DNA of 64,000 nucleotides from Photobacterium damselae (lineage in GTDB: Bacteria > Pseudomonadota > Gammaproteobacteria > Enterobacterales > Vibrionaceae): contig NZ_PYOG01000001.1 of NCBI RefSeq assembly GCF_003026815.1, forward strand, positions 558,001 to 622,000, given 5' to 3'. The notes beneath the pieces are model-generated. The model worked only from the letters and a program-made list of their open reading frames with translations, searched no databases and was not told where the DNA came from. Below are positions 20,026 to 29,386 of the stretch, one piece after another; positions within the stretch are counted from its first letter, which is position 1; every line of letters begins with the position of its first letter. The position numbers and the translations under genes are program-made.

Positions 20026-21630
20026 TTAATCTAAATACTGATACCCAGGTAGAGTTAAAAAGGTTTCTAGCTCATCACTGGTTGTTATTTCATTCATAAA
20101 TTTCGCCGCTTGCTGATAATTTCCCTGTTCAAAAATACGGCTACCTAATTCCTGCTCCAAGACAGCCATTTCTTCGGCAAGCATTTGCTCAAATAAGGCT
20201 TTAGTGACCACTTTACCGTTAGAAAGTGCTTTACCGTGTTTGATCCACTGCCAGATAGAAGCGCGAGAAATCTCTGCTGTTGCCGCATCTTCCATCAAGC
20301 CATAGATAGGTACACAACCATTACCTGAAATCCACGCTTCGATGTATTGCACAGCAACCCGAATATTGTGTCGCATTCCCTCTTCTGTACGATCTCCTTC
20401 ACAAGGAGCCAGCAACTCGCTTGCTGTAATAGGAGCATCATCACTACGAGTCACATCCAATTGATTAGAGCGAGAGCCAAGAACTTGATCAAACACCGCT
20501 CGTGCAGTATCAGCTAAGCCAGGATGCGCAACCCACGTACCATCATGACCGTTATGGGCTTCTAATGATTTATCTGTTTGGATTTTATTTAGTACCCACG
20601 CGTTACGTTCAGGATCTTTATCGGGAATAAAGGCTGCCATTCCTCCCATCGCAAATGCACCACGACGATGGCATGTTTTAACTAACAGTCGGGAATAAGC
20701 ATTAAGGAATGGTTTCTCCATGGTCACCACCTGGCGGTCTGGCAATACACGATCAGGATAGTTTTTTAAGGTCTTAATATAGCTAAAGATGTAATCCCAA
20801 CGACCACAATTAAGGCCAACAATGTGCTCTTTTAGCGCATAAAGAATTTCATCCATTTCAAATACAGCAGGCAGCGTTTCAATCAATACGGTCGCTTTAA
20901 TAGTGCCACGAGGTAACTCAAACAGATCTTCGGTAAAGCTAAAGATTTGGCTCCACCACGCCGCTTCTTGATGGGACTGCAATTTAGGCAGATAAAAATA
21001 GGGCCCACTGCCTTTTTCTAGTAAAGCTCGATGGTTGTGATAAAAATACAAGGCAAAATCAAGCAAAGCCCCCGGTATTGGCATTCCATTAAAATAGATA
21101 TGCTTCTCAGGTAAATGCAGACCACGAACGCGACAAATAAGCACCGCGGGGTCATCTTTGAGTTGATAGTGTTTACCAGTTGTCGGGTTGGTATAACTTA
21201 TTGAACCTAATATAGCATCACGTAAATTACGTTGACCTTGGATCACTTCATCCCAAACGGGAGAAAAAGAGTCTTCAAAATCGGCCATAAAAACTTTCAC
21301 GTTGGCGTTAAGAGCATTAATCACCATTTTCCGTTCAACAGGCCCTGTGATTTCCACGCGACGATCTTGAAGATCTTTAGGAATCGATTGGATCTGCCAC
21401 TCGCTATCACGGATAGATTGCGTTTCAGGTAAAAAATCGGGTAATTGACCATTATCAATCAGAGCTTGGCGCTGCTCACGGGCTTGGAGCAGATCAGATA
21501 CCTGAGCAGCAAAGCGATCCGTTAACTGCTCAAGAAAAGACAGCGCTTCTGTTGTTAGAATCTCTTGTTGTGCATCGGTTATCGCCACCTGTAATGACAA
21601 TTTCATTTGATGATTCATTGGCATTGTCAT
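20026..21630 (-). CDS. aceB: Malate synthase A
   Basis: Condenses glyoxylate with acetyl-CoA to malate, the second step of the glyoxylate shunt. The 534-residue protein contains the family blocks RRVEITGPVERKMVINALN, KVFMADFEDSFSPVWDEV, CRVRGLHLPEKH, LNCGRWDYIFSYIKT and HGKALSNGK. The ATG at 21630 is chosen because GAGGGG lies just upstream and gives nearly the E. coli length (533). The open frame extends 10 codons further. It is first in the aceBA operon. Confidence 0.97.
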   Translation of the reverse strand: MTMPMNHQMKLSLQVAITDAQQEILTTEALSFLEQLTDRFAAQVSDLLQAREQRQALIDNGQLPDFLPETQSIRDSEWQIQSIPKDLQDRRVEITGPVERKMVINALNANVKVFMADFEDSFSPVWDEVIQGQRNLRDAILGSISYTNPTTGKHYQLKDDPAVLICRVRGLHLPEKHIYFNGMPIPGALLDFALYFYHNHRALLEKGSGPYFYLPKLQSHQEAAWWSQIFSFTEDLFELPRGTIKATVLIETLPAVFEMDEILYALKEHIVGLNCGRWDYIFSYIKTLKNYPDRVLPDRQVVTMEKPFLNAYSRLLVKTCHRRGAFAMGGMAAFIPDKDPERNAWVLNKIQTDKSLEAHNGHDGTWVAHPGLADTARAVFDQVLGSRSNQLDVTRSDDAPITASELLAPCEGDRTEEGMRHNIRVAVQYIEAWISGNGCVPIYGLMEDAATAEISRASIWQWIKHGKALSNGKVVTKALFEQMLAEEMAVLEQELGSRIFEQGNYQQAAKFMNEITTSDELETFLTLPGYQYLD

Positions 21631-22006
21631 AGCGCCCCTCATTTGTAAGTTAATAACCACTTCTAGTGGTAGCAGGTAATGAAAATAAGATCAAAAAAAT
21701 TATTAACACTTTATAAACACTGCCGAAACAAAATCAGAAAAGCAACTAGACCAAAGTATGAAAAATAGAACAAAAGTAAATTAATTATTAATAATCAATA
21801 AAATACAAAAACTAGAGCAATAACTTAAAACACTAAATTAAAACAAAATACAGAGAATTACTTCAAACACCTGTAATACCCACTATGTGTAAGATGTTAC
21901 GTAATTAAATTACAGAAATTATCTTAACTATAAATAAAGAAAATACGTTTTAAACACAGAGCTACTTAACTTTTATAAGAATTTTTCGAATAAACAGAGG
22001 ATTAAA

Positions 22007-22063
22007 ATGAAGAAGGAATCATATTCAAACAAGAATCAATTTAAGACGAATAAATGGATATGA
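22007..22063 (+). CDS. Possible 18-residue small ORF
   Basis: ATG at 22007 is preceded by AGAGG at 6 bases spacing and reads 18 codons (MKKESYSNKNQFKTNKWI) to TGA at 22061. It is short, basic and asparagine-rich, in an AT-rich gap without another gene. It may be a small protein or leader peptide, but chance is a real alternative. Confidence 0.2.
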   Translation: MKKESYSNKNQFKTNKWI

Positions 22064-22231
22064 ATTAGTTTGCAAAGCGAAACATAATTTATCTACAAAA
22101 GAGAGATTTTTATCATTTTCCCCGCAAAGAGAAACATCACTAAGAACATACAGATAATTCTTAAATAATACAAAATATTAGCAGTTAACACTAAATTTCA
22201 GATTATCGGTAAAGATTCACATGGCAGGAAT

Positions 22232-22257
22232 AAAAAAAGAGGACATAAAGCCCCCTT
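22232..22257 (-). terminator. Probable oxyR terminator
   Basis: On the minus strand a short G-rich/C-rich stem (AGGGG with CCTCT, one wobble) is followed by seven Ts, about 30 bases past the oxyR stop. Confidence 0.45.
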
Positions 22258-22287
22258 CGTTCATTAGATATGATCTTAAGTGTCGTA

Positions 22288-23184
22288 TCAAAGAAGATCC
22301 GACACAATCTCAGCCAGCTGATTAAAGACATGAGTACGGCTAGAGGTTGGTCGCCACACTAAACCAATCTCACGGTACGCTTCCTGACCTGGCGGCTCTA
22401 ATACAACCAGATTTTGGTTATCCAAGATCCCGTGTTCAATTGCCATTTGTGGAATAAAGGTCGTACCTAAACCATTTGCAACCATTTGTACCAAGGTATG
22501 CAAACTGGTTGCAGTAAAGGGGTTGATCTTCTCCTTGGTTGTTAACTTACATGCCGATACCGCGTGATCAGTCAGACAGTGCTCTTTCTCTAGTAGAAAT
22601 ACTGACTCATCGGGTAAATCAGCATATCGTAATGGAACCGTTACGCTATTAGCTTGCTGTTTGCTAATCACCATTTTAAAAGCATCACGACCCACAACCT
22701 TGCTGTGCATGCCATTAATCTCAACCGGTAAAGCTAAAATTAAGACATCCATTTCACCACTTCGTAGTGCCGCTAAAAGGTTTGTTGTGGTATCTTCACG
22801 CAACAATAGATGCAAGTTAGGGTGAAGTCGATTCACTTCTTGCACTAAATCACACAATAAAAATGGAGCAATGGTTGGAATGCATCCAATACGAAGCTGG
22901 CCTTCCATCGCGTCACCACGACAGCTTGATAGCTCAACCAAGTCTTGAGATCGAGCCAGCAATTCACGCGCTCGGGTCACAACTTGATCGCCAGTTGCTG
23001 TAAATACCAACGACTTGTTATCTCGCTCAATAAGTTGGCAGTCGAGTAATTCTTCTAAATTTTGAATTCCTGAGCTCAAGGTTGATTGGCTCACGAAACA
23101 CTTCTTTGCCGCCTCACCGAAGTGACGCGTTTCAGATAAAGTGACTAAATAATGCAGCTGCTTAAGTGATGGAAATTTATTCAT
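22288..23184 (-). CDS. oxyR: Hydrogen peroxide-sensing LysR regulator OxyR
   Basis: A LysR-type activator of 298 residues. The N-terminal helix-turn-helix covers about residues 5-60 (HFGEAAKKCFVSQSTLSSGI). The redox pair of OxyR is visible in EKEHCLTDHAVSACKL, eight residues apart, matching Cys199 and Cys208 of E. coli; peroxide forms a disulfide between them and activates the protein. It is divergent from a 2-Cys peroxiredoxin gene 130 bases away, a typical target. Confidence 0.95.
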   Translation of the reverse strand: MNKFPSLKQLHYLVTLSETRHFGEAAKKCFVSQSTLSSGIQNLEELLDCQLIERDNKSLVFTATGDQVVTRARELLARSQDLVELSSCRGDAMEGQLRIGCIPTIAPFLLCDLVQEVNRLHPNLHLLLREDTTTNLLAALRSGEMDVLILALPVEINGMHSKVVGRDAFKMVISKQQANSVTVPLRYADLPDESVFLLEKEHCLTDHAVSACKLTTKEKINPFTATSLHTLVQMVANGLGTTFIPQMAIEHGILDNQNLVVLEPPGQEAYREIGLVWRPTSSRTHVFNQLAEIVSDLL

Positions 23185-23314
23185 CGTTATTTTCGATTAC
23201 TTCAATCTATTTATTCCGCTTTTTCCAATCTACCAGTTTCGCTATAGTTTGTCTCGCACGAGTAAGGAGCCAATTCAAAAATTGGTAACAAACCAGAATT
23301 TTAGGAGCACCAAA

Positions 23315-23923
23315 ATGGTACTAGTAGGTCGTCAAGCACCAGATTTTACTGCTGCAGCTGTTCTAGGTAACGGCGAAATCGTTGATAACTTCAACTTTGC
23401 AGAATTCACTAAAGGTAAAAAAGCGGTAGTTTTCTTCTATCCACTAGACTTCACTTTCGTATGTCCTTCTGAGCTAATCGCTTTTGACAAGCGTTTTGAA
23501 GATTTCCAAGCTAAAGGCGTAGAAGTAATTGGTGTTTCAATCGACTCTCAGTTCTCTCACAACGCATGGCGTAACACTGCTGTTGAAAACGGCGGTATTG
23601 GTCAAGTTAAATACCCGCTAGTTGCTGATGTGAAGCACGAAATCTGTAAAGCATACGACGTAGAGCACCCAGAAGCTGGCGTTGCTTTCCGTGGCTCTTT
23701 CCTAATCGACGAAGATGGCATGGTTCGCCACCAAGTAGTAAACGACCTACCTCTAGGCCGTAACATTGATGAAATGCTACGTATGGTTGACGCACTAAAC
23801 TTCCACCAGAAACACGGTGAAGTATGTCCTGCACAGTGGGAAGAAGGTAAAGCTGGTATGGACGCATCTCCAAAAGGTGTTGCCGCTTACCTATCTGAGC
23901 ACACTGAAGATCTAGGTAAGTAA
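23315..23923 (+). CDS. Typical 2-Cys peroxiredoxin (AhpC/Prx family)
   Basis: A thiol peroxidase of 202 residues. The peroxidatic Cys is in FYPLDFTFVCPSE (about residue 50) and the resolving Cys in HGEVCPAQWEEG (about residue 168). The long C-terminus after the resolving Cys fits Prx1-type enzymes. The start at 23315 (MVLVGRQAPDF) has AGGAG at 7 bases. The 22-codon upstream extension is not family-like. Codon use is that of a highly expressed gene. The divergent oxyR implies peroxide induction. A strong terminator follows. Confidence 0.95.
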   Translation: MVLVGRQAPDFTAAAVLGNGEIVDNFNFAEFTKGKKAVVFFYPLDFTFVCPSELIAFDKRFEDFQAKGVEVIGVSIDSQFSHNAWRNTAVENGGIGQVKYPLVADVKHEICKAYDVEHPEAGVAFRGSFLIDEDGMVRHQVVNDLPLGRNIDEMLRMVDALNFHQKHGEVCPAQWEEGKAGMDASPKGVAAYLSEHTEDLGK

Positions 23924-24009
23924 TTACCTATAGTGCCACGCTCAACGGCACTTAAACTAACGAACGCATATGCGTAAAGCCAAAGTTAGCTTAAAATAAA
24001 AAATTATGA

Positions 24010-24035
24010 GGCCCGGATACACCGGGCCCTTTTTT
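24010..24035 (+). terminator. Peroxiredoxin terminator
   Basis: GGCCCGG and CCGGGCC form a 7-bp GC-rich stem with a 5-base loop, followed by a T-run. It starts about 85 bases past the stop. Confidence 0.9.
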
Positions 24036-24179
24036 ATCCAAATTTTATTACCCTACTCTTTCTTCTTATCAGTTGTAATAAAAATCATCTCAAGCTCTCA
24101 TTCTCTTATCTAACTGTTCGTCTCTTTTTACCAATTCCTCTACACTGAGACCCCCTTTCTCGCTATTTTGTATTAAATA

Positions 24180-24917
24180 ATGACTTTCCAACTTGAAGTT
24201 TGTATCGACAATATTGAATCTCTTCATCTAGCTCAACAAGGTGGTGCAACCCGCATTGAGCTGTGCTCATCTCTTGCTTTAGGTGGATTAACGCCAAGTT
24301 TTGGTTTTATGCAAGCCGCCGTCAAATATGCCCAAGTTCCAGTCTATGCCATGATTCGACCTCGCCAAGGGGATTTCCTTTTTACCGATCAAGACATGGA
24401 AATTATGCTGGCTGATGTACATGCAGCAAAGCAAGCAAACTTATCTGGTGTTGTGCTTGGCGTTCTTACCGATCAAGGACAGGTCGATAAAGACCAATTA
24501 AAGGCATTAATCCATCAAGCACAAGGCATGGGGGTGACGTTCCATCGCGCCATCGATCAATGTATCGACCCTATGGCAACTCTTGATATTTTGATGTCTC
24601 TAGGTTGTGAGCGAATTCTTACTTCAGGCCTTAAAGCCAACGCTTATGATGGTAGAGATACGCTAAAAGAAATGGTGACATATTGTGGTGAGCGACTGGC
24701 TATTATGGCGGGAGCTGGTGTGACTGCAGAAAATGTTGGGCAGATTATTTCAGCTACCGGAGTTAGAGAAATTCATTTATCGGGTAAAACGACCCGACCA
24801 AGTCTTATGAAAAAATACTCCAATCAAGCCTATATGGGTAATGCTGATATTGACGATTTCGCAATCCCAGTAACGGACGCTAATAAAATTGCAGCGGTTG
24901 CCAAGCAGTTGTTTTAA
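24180..24917 (+). CDS. cutC: CutC family protein
   Basis: A TIM-barrel protein of 245 residues matching CutC, starting MTFQLEVCIDNIESLHLAQQ with conserved GGATRIELCSSLALGGLTPS, PVYAMIRPRQGDF and GVTFHRAIDQCIDP segments. It was linked to copper homeostasis in E. coli, but a direct role has been disputed and the biochemical function is not settled. It is alone, with no operon partner, and a palindromic repeat lies just past its stop. Confidence 0.93.
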   Translation: MTFQLEVCIDNIESLHLAQQGGATRIELCSSLALGGLTPSFGFMQAAVKYAQVPVYAMIRPRQGDFLFTDQDMEIMLADVHAAKQANLSGVVLGVLTDQGQVDKDQLKALIHQAQGMGVTFHRAIDQCIDPMATLDILMSLGCERILTSGLKANAYDGRDTLKEMVTYCGERLAIMAGAGVTAENVGQIISATGVREIHLSGKTTRPSLMKKYSNQAYMGNADIDDFAIPVTDANKIAAVAKQLF

Positions 24918-24928
24918 TTAAAGTATCG

Positions 24929-24964
24929 AGTAACTTGGGTATATAGCCTTATATCCAAGTTACT
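24929..24964. repeat. Short palindrome related to the 15386 repeat
   Basis: AGTAACTTGGGTATA and TATATCCAAGTTACT form a 15-bp stem with one wobble around a 6-base loop. The arm matches the TATACCCAAGT end of the element at 15386-15461, as if only the element's termini remained. It lies directly after cutC and may act as its transcript end, although no T-run follows. Confidence 0.55.
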
Positions 24965-25125
24965 TATGTATAGAACTCAAACCTAGACTCTCCTTTTCAT
25001 TCATTTCTCAACACCTCATAAACATCTTTTATTATCTTTAATCCATCCCGCTTATTAATAAATTTGATTCAATATTGATATAAAGAGTTGTAATTAGATG
25101 AATTAATTAAATATTTTTATTATTC

Positions 25126-25201
25126 CTCTCGTCGAAACGGATAAGACAATAACAAGAGCAGGACGCTCATTTAGTGATTTATCAATTAATTATGACGAGA
25201 G
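25126..25201 (+). promoter_or_regulatory. Leader inverted repeat overlapping a ribosome binding site
   Basis: CTCTCGTC (25126-25133) is the exact complement of GACGAGAG (25194-25201), which contains the GAGAG ribosome binding site 6 bases before the next start codon. A small hairpin GAGC-AGGAC-GCTC (25155-25167) sits between. If transcription begins upstream of 25126, the stem would hide the ribosome binding site. Confidence 0.45.
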
Positions 25202-25207
25202 TTCCAA

Positions 25208-25972
25208 ATGAAAAAAACGACTATTGCCCTATCTCTTTCTATGTTGATGTCTTCAATGGCGATTGCAGCTACACCAAGCAATCCGATTGAGCAACCAAAA
25301 CCATCACATCCAATTGAAAATGTAAGACCAACACAACCTATTGAGGCAGCACCTAGTAATCCTATTGAACCACCAAAGCCAACACATCCGATTGAGAATG
25401 TAAGACCAACACAACCTATTGAGGCTGCGCCTAGTAATCCTATTGAACCACCAAAACCAACACACCCGATTGAGAATGAAAAACCATCTCAACCTATTGA
25501 GGCTGCGCCAGAAAACCCAATTGAAAATACGAAGCCATCAAAGCCAATAGAAGCTGCGCCTGAGAACCCAATTGAAGTTCCAGCAACACCAGAACAACCC
25601 ATTGTTGCTGACCCTGATTTTGGCGTGACACCAAAATCAAATGATACTGTGCGTATTGATAACTTAGAAAAATCTTTCCAATCTTTTGCCGAAGAAACAC
25701 AACGTAAGTTCAGTGAATTAGATGAGCAAATGGATGGGGTAAGAGCGGGTTTACATGCAGTAACTAATGCTCGTCCATACGTTGCCAATGGTCAATTTGC
25801 AGTCGGTGCAGGTGTAGGATTTGCAGGCTCAAAAGAAGCTTTAGCCCTTGGTGGTGCTTATGGAATCAACGAAAACTTAAGTGTATCAGGAACTTTCCAT
25901 TACGAAACGAGCGGTAAATACTCGTCATCAGAAGTCGCAGGCGGTGTCGGTTTACAATACAGCTTTAACTGA
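25208..25972 (+). CDS. Repeat-stalk outer membrane protein with YadA-like anchor
   Basis: A 254-residue exported protein. A signal peptide covers residues 1-20 (ending MAIAA). A low-complexity stalk of PIE-containing repeats covers about residues 24-135, including a 26-residue unit (78 bp) present twice almost exactly and a third time in degenerate form (25307-25540), within which PIE recurs every 7-10 residues. A short coiled coil follows (VRIDNLEKSFQSFAEETQRK, about 150-180). The last 70 residues resemble the YadA-like membrane anchor (VGAGVGFAGSKEALALGGAY, ending in LQYSFN with terminal aromatic). This suggests a trimeric outer membrane protein with a proline-rich surface or periplasmic stalk. 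No adhesin head domain is seen. Confidence 0.75.
   Translation: MKKTTIALSLSMLMSSMAIAATPSNPIEQPKPSHPIENVRPTQPIEAAPSNPIEPPKPTHPIENVRPTQPIEAAPSNPIEPPKPTHPIENEKPSQPIEAAPENPIENTKPSKPIEAAPENPIEVPATPEQPIVADPDFGVTPKSNDTVRIDNLEKSFQSFAEETQRKFSELDEQMDGVRAGLHAVTNARPYVANGQFAVGAGVGFAGSKEALALGGAYGINENLSVSGTFHYETSGKYSSSEVAGGVGLQYSFN
25307..25540 (+). repeat. 78-bp tandem repeat, three units, in the YadA-like gene
   Basis: Units begin at 25307, 25385 and 25463. The first two are almost identical and the third is diverged. Each encodes 26 residues with three PIE motifs. Confidence 0.85.
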
Positions 25973-26060
25973 AACGCAGTTAACTAATTGAAATATAGCA
26001 ACAATAACAAAATCAGCATGAATGTTATATCCACTCAATTTTGACCATTTGGTTACTCTC

Positions 26061-26092
26061 GCCCTTCGTTTACCTTTAGAAGGGCTTTTTTG
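26061..26092 (+). terminator. Terminator after the YadA-like gene
   Basis: GCCCTTC pairs with GAAGGGC and is followed by TTTTTT, about 90 bases past the stop. Confidence 0.85.
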
Positions 26093-26100
26093 CATTAAAA

Positions 26101-26133
26101 AAGGTCGCCACATTTACGATGCTGGCGACCTTC
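26101..26133. terminator. phoU terminator (bidirectional)
   Basis: AAGGTCGCCA and TGGCGACCTT form a perfect 10-bp stem. On the minus strand TTTTTT follows, which suits the end of the pst-phoU operon 17 bases away. Confidence 0.85.
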
Positions 26134-26149
26134 TTGTTTCTTGTATAGA

Positions 26150-26860
26150 TTAATCGAGCATAGTACCAAAATCATCTGGTTTGGTATGGCGAACGTCTTT
26201 ACCCTTCACAAAGTAGATAATGTACTCACAAATGTTTTGACAGCGATCACCCACTCGCTCAATAGAACGTGCCGCCCACATCACTTTCATTACATTAGGA
26301 ATTGAGCTTGGATCTTCCATCATATGGGCCATTAGCTGTCTGACTATCGACTCATACTCTTGATCAATTCGATCATCTTCTTGGTACACTTCTATTGCGG
26401 CTTTAACATCCATACGAGCAAACGCATCTAACACCTCATGCAGCATTCGAACCGTATGCTGACCAAGAGATTCTAAAGAAACCAATAGGTTATATTGCTT
26501 ATTGCTAAAGCTCTCTAATGCGACTTTAGCAATGCTTTCTGCCACATCGCCAATACGCTCAAGATCAGTAATTGTTTTTATAATGGCAATAACCAAACGT
26601 AAATCGCTTGCGGTTGGTTGTCGCTTTGCAATGATCCGAGTACAGGCTTCATCAATGGCAACTTCCATCGAGTTTACTTTATGATCTTCAATAATCACCC
26701 GTTTGGCCAAATCAGCATCTTGCTTATGTAGTGCTTTTAATGCATCGGCAAGCTGCTGTTCGACTAGGCCACCCATCGCCAATACATGAGTTCGAATACT
26801 TTCTAACTCATGGTTAAACTGTCCTGATATATGACGACCTAAACTGATATTGCTTAGCAC
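26150..26860 (-). CDS. phoU: Phosphate signalling regulator PhoU
   Basis: A cytosolic metal-binding helical protein of 236 residues with two PhoU three-helix domains (about 20-110 and 120-215). It links the Pst transporter to PhoR and keeps the Pho regulon off in high phosphate. The start is GTG at 26860 with AAGGAG 10 bases upstream, giving an N-terminus that aligns with E. coli PhoU ([20 protein letters not shown]). It is last in the pstCAB-phoU operon, 14 bases after pstB. Confidence 0.96.
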   Translation of the reverse strand: MLSNISLGRHISGQFNHELESIRTHVLAMGGLVEQQLADALKALHKQDADLAKRVIIEDHKVNSMEVAIDEACTRIIAKRQPTASDLRLVIAIIKTITDLERIGDVAESIAKVALESFSNKQYNLLVSLESLGQHTVRMLHEVLDAFARMDVKAAIEVYQEDDRIDQEYESIVRQLMAHMMEDPSSIPNVMKVMWAARSIERVGDRCQNICEYIIYFVKGKDVRHTKPDDFGTMLD

Positions 26861-26874
26861 GGTATAATAACTCC

Positions 26875-27693
26875 TTAACCGTAACGACCTGTAATGTAGT
26901 CTTCTGTGCGTTTTTCTCTTGGGGTGGTAAAAATATCATTAGTGCTGGCGTATTCTACCAATTCTCCCATATGCATAAAGGCAGTTTGATCCGATACTCG
27001 AGCGGCCTGCTGCATATTATGAGTCACAATAATAACGGTATATTTGGTTTTTAGCTCATTAATCAGCTCTTCAATCGTCAATGTTGAGATAGGGTCCAAC
27101 GCAGATGTTGGCTCATCTAACAATAGCACTTCAGGCTCTATTGCTATGGCTCGAGCAATGACTAAGCGCTGCTGCTGCCCCCCAGAGAGACCAAAGGCAT
27201 TTTCATGTAGTCGGTCTTTAACTTCATCCCATAACGCCGCACCACGCAAAGAACTTTCGACCGCATCATCAAGCACTCGTCTATCCTTTACACCTTGTAG
27301 TCGTAACCCATAAACCACATTTTCATAAATAGACTTAGGGAAAGGATTCGGGCGCTGAAAAACCATTCCAACTCGACGTCGTAACGCGGCAACATCAACC
27401 TGTTTATCATAGATATTTTGACCATTTAATACGATCTTGCCATCAATATGACACTCTTCAACCAGATCGTTCATCCGGTTAATGCAGCTTAATAAGGTCG
27501 ATTTACCACAGCCAGAAGGCCCGATAAAAGCCGTCACTTGGCCTTTCGCTATACGCATATTGATATCAAATAGCGCTTGAGATTTACCATAAAACAAGTT
27601 TAACCCTTCTATGGAAAGCGCGGTTTGCTCTTCGGGTAACGAGGTTAAATCTAATGATTGATATAACCCTAATGTCGGATCTATGGTTAACAT
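26875..27693 (-). CDS. pstB: Phosphate ABC transporter ATPase PstB
   Basis: The ATPase of the high-affinity phosphate importer, 272 residues. Walker A is [11 protein letters not shown], the ABC signature [14 protein letters not shown], and Walker [14 protein letters not shown], with the H-loop in [13 protein letters not shown]. It is cytosolic and pairs with PstA and PstC. It lies 26 bases after pstA in the operon. Confidence 0.97.
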   Translation of the reverse strand: MLTIDPTLGLYQSLDLTSLPEEQTALSIEGLNLFYGKSQALFDINMRIAKGQVTAFIGPSGCGKSTLLSCINRMNDLVEECHIDGKIVLNGQNIYDKQVDVAALRRRVGMVFQRPNPFPKSIYENVVYGLRLQGVKDRRVLDDAVESSLRGAALWDEVKDRLHENAFGLSGGQQQRLVIARAIAIEPEVLLLDEPTSALDPISTLTIEELINELKTKYTVIIVTHNMQQAARVSDQTAFMHMGELVEYASTNDIFTTPREKRTEDYITGRYG

Positions 27694-27719
27694 AAAATAC
27701 GGGTCCTTAACATTGCTCG

Positions 27720-29357
27720 CTACTGTTCCAAAGTGCGGTACTTTTCTCGTAAATAGTTACGAATGCCAATGGCAGTTAAATTCAAACTGATAATCACAGT
27801 CACTAATAAAAATGATGTCGCATAAACTAAAGGTCTTGCCGCTTCTACATTTGGGCTTTGAAAAGCAACATCATAAATATGATAGCCCAGATGCATGAAT
27901 TTACGATCTAAGTGAACATAAGGAAAATGCAAATCAACAGGTAACGTCGGAGCCATTTTTACAACCCCCACCAGCATTAATGGCGCGACTTCACCAGCGG
28001 CTCGTGCGACGGCCAAAATCAACCCGGTCATAATTGCAGGACTTGCCATAGGTAATACGATACGCCATAACGTTTCAGACTGCGTTGCCCCTAATGCTAA
28101 TGAGCCATTGCGTACTGAATTGGGAATGCGGGCCAATCCTTCTTCGGTTGAGACAATCACCACAGGTAATGTCAAAATGGCTAAGGTTAATGCCGACCAC
28201 AAAACTCCTGGTGTACCAAATGTCGGCGTTGGCAGCTGGGCAGAAAAGAACAAGTCATCGATAGTTCCGCCCACCATGTAAACAAAGAAGCCTAGGCCAA
28301 AGACCCCATACACAATAGAAGGTACGCCAGCTAAATTGATAACGGCAATTCGAATCACTTTAGTAAATGCATTCTTCTTTGCGTACTCATGCAGATAAAC
28401 AGCCGCCATGACACCAAGGGGGGTCACTATAATACTCATCAGCAGCACCATAAAAACCGTACCGAAAATGGCTGGAAAGACACCACCCTCAGTATTAGCC
28501 TCTCGCGGTTCTTCACTGAGAAACTTACCGACTTGATGGCCCCAATGCGCTATTTTTTCGATTAAGGTCAGGTTATTTGGCTGCCAGACATCCAACACTT
28601 GATCCATTGGCAGTTTGACTTGCTGTCCCTGACTATTGCGAACAATGATCCCGCTATCAGCAAGTTGATTTTGTAATGAAAACAGATGACCTTCCATCTG
28701 CTTATATTCCAACTCTAACTGACGACGTTGACGCTCATACTGCTGTATTTTGTCCGGCTCAGCCTGTCCTTTTAGCTCCGCTTTTCGATGTTGAATACGT
28801 AGCTGTTCCAATTGCCAATTGACGTTTGCAATCTCAACTTGCTGCAACTGCTCAAGATCGTGACGGAGCTGTAAGGTTTTCTCTTTTAACTGGAGATAAT
28901 CATGAAAAGGCAGTTCAACCTTACCTTCATAAATCGCCACCGGATAACCGTAGAATTTGCCATTTTTATCACGATCGACCACCACCACATTATCGGCTAG
29001 TTGTTGCTGAACAATATGAGTACTCAGAACAGTGACAAAGTCTGAGCCATTTTGCTCACGGTTGCCTACTTTAATCACATAGCGAGTAATATCATCTAAG
29101 TTTGCGGGATCCAGTTGAACCCCAGCTTCCAGCAATTGTTGCCTAGAGATCACTTGCTGATCGTAAATCTCACCTAATAATGAATGTGTTTTTCCATTCG
29201 ATGTAATATCAAATCGATAGACTGAATCTGGCCAGAAGTAACTCAGCCCCTTCCAGCCTATCAAAAGTAGCAATCCTAATACGGCAAGCAAACTCACACT
29301 GACTGAGCCTGCTGTGAGCCAAATCCAAGGAGCACCGGATTTAAACCATTTAATCAT
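27720..29357 (-). CDS. pstA: Phosphate ABC transporter permease PstA (long form)
   Basis: An inner membrane permease of 545 residues, almost twice the E. coli length. An N-terminal TM segment (about 12-34) is followed by a periplasmic domain to about residue 280. This domain holds a Gln/Glu/Leu-rich stretch (about 150-235) likely to form coiled coil. The C-terminal permease domain carries the EAA-type motif in [20 protein letters not shown]. Long PstA and PstC forms occur in several marine gammaproteobacteria. What the insert does is not known to me. It is 29 bases after pstC. Confidence 0.93.
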   Translation of the reverse strand: MIKWFKSGAPWIWLTAGSVSVSLLAVLGLLLLIGWKGLSYFWPDSVYRFDITSNGKTHSLLGEIYDQQVISRQQLLEAGVQLDPANLDDITRYVIKVGNREQNGSDFVTVLSTHIVQQQLADNVVVVDRDKNGKFYGYPVAIYEGKVELPFHDYLQLKEKTLQLRHDLEQLQQVEIANVNWQLEQLRIQHRKAELKGQAEPDKIQQYERQRRQLELEYKQMEGHLFSLQNQLADSGIIVRNSQGQQVKLPMDQVLDVWQPNNLTLIEKIAHWGHQVGKFLSEEPREANTEGGVFPAIFGTVFMVLLMSIIVTPLGVMAAVYLHEYAKKNAFTKVIRIAVINLAGVPSIVYGVFGLGFFVYMVGGTIDDLFFSAQLPTPTFGTPGVLWSALTLAILTLPVVIVSTEEGLARIPNSVRNGSLALGATQSETLWRIVLPMASPAIMTGLILAVARAAGEVAPLMLVGVVKMAPTLPVDLHFPYVHLDRKFMHLGYHIYDVAFQSPNVEAARPLVYATSFLLVTVIISLNLTAIGIRNYLREKYRTLEQ

Positions 29358-29386
29358 TATTCTTTTTCTTTTCCTTCTGCCAGAGA

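Larger units (their letters stand above)
21631..22287. other. 657-base AT-rich gap between aceB and oxyR
   Basis: No convincing gene. It is strongly AT-rich and should hold the aceBA promoter and its regulatory sites, which I cannot pin down. An 18-codon frame with a good ribosome binding site lies at 22007-22063, and a probable oxyR terminator lies at 22232-22257. Confidence 0.6.

Noticed and set aside
23185..23314. OxyR box in the oxyR-peroxiredoxin gap
   Set aside because: CTAT-like elements are present at 23207, 23230 and 23242, but their spacing does not fit the tetranucleotide pattern well enough to call a site.
25304..25788. Antisense frames across the PIE repeats of the YadA-like gene
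   Set aside because: They are open only because the coding repeat lacks stops in those frames. The plus-strand gene has a signal peptide, ribosome binding site and anchor domain.
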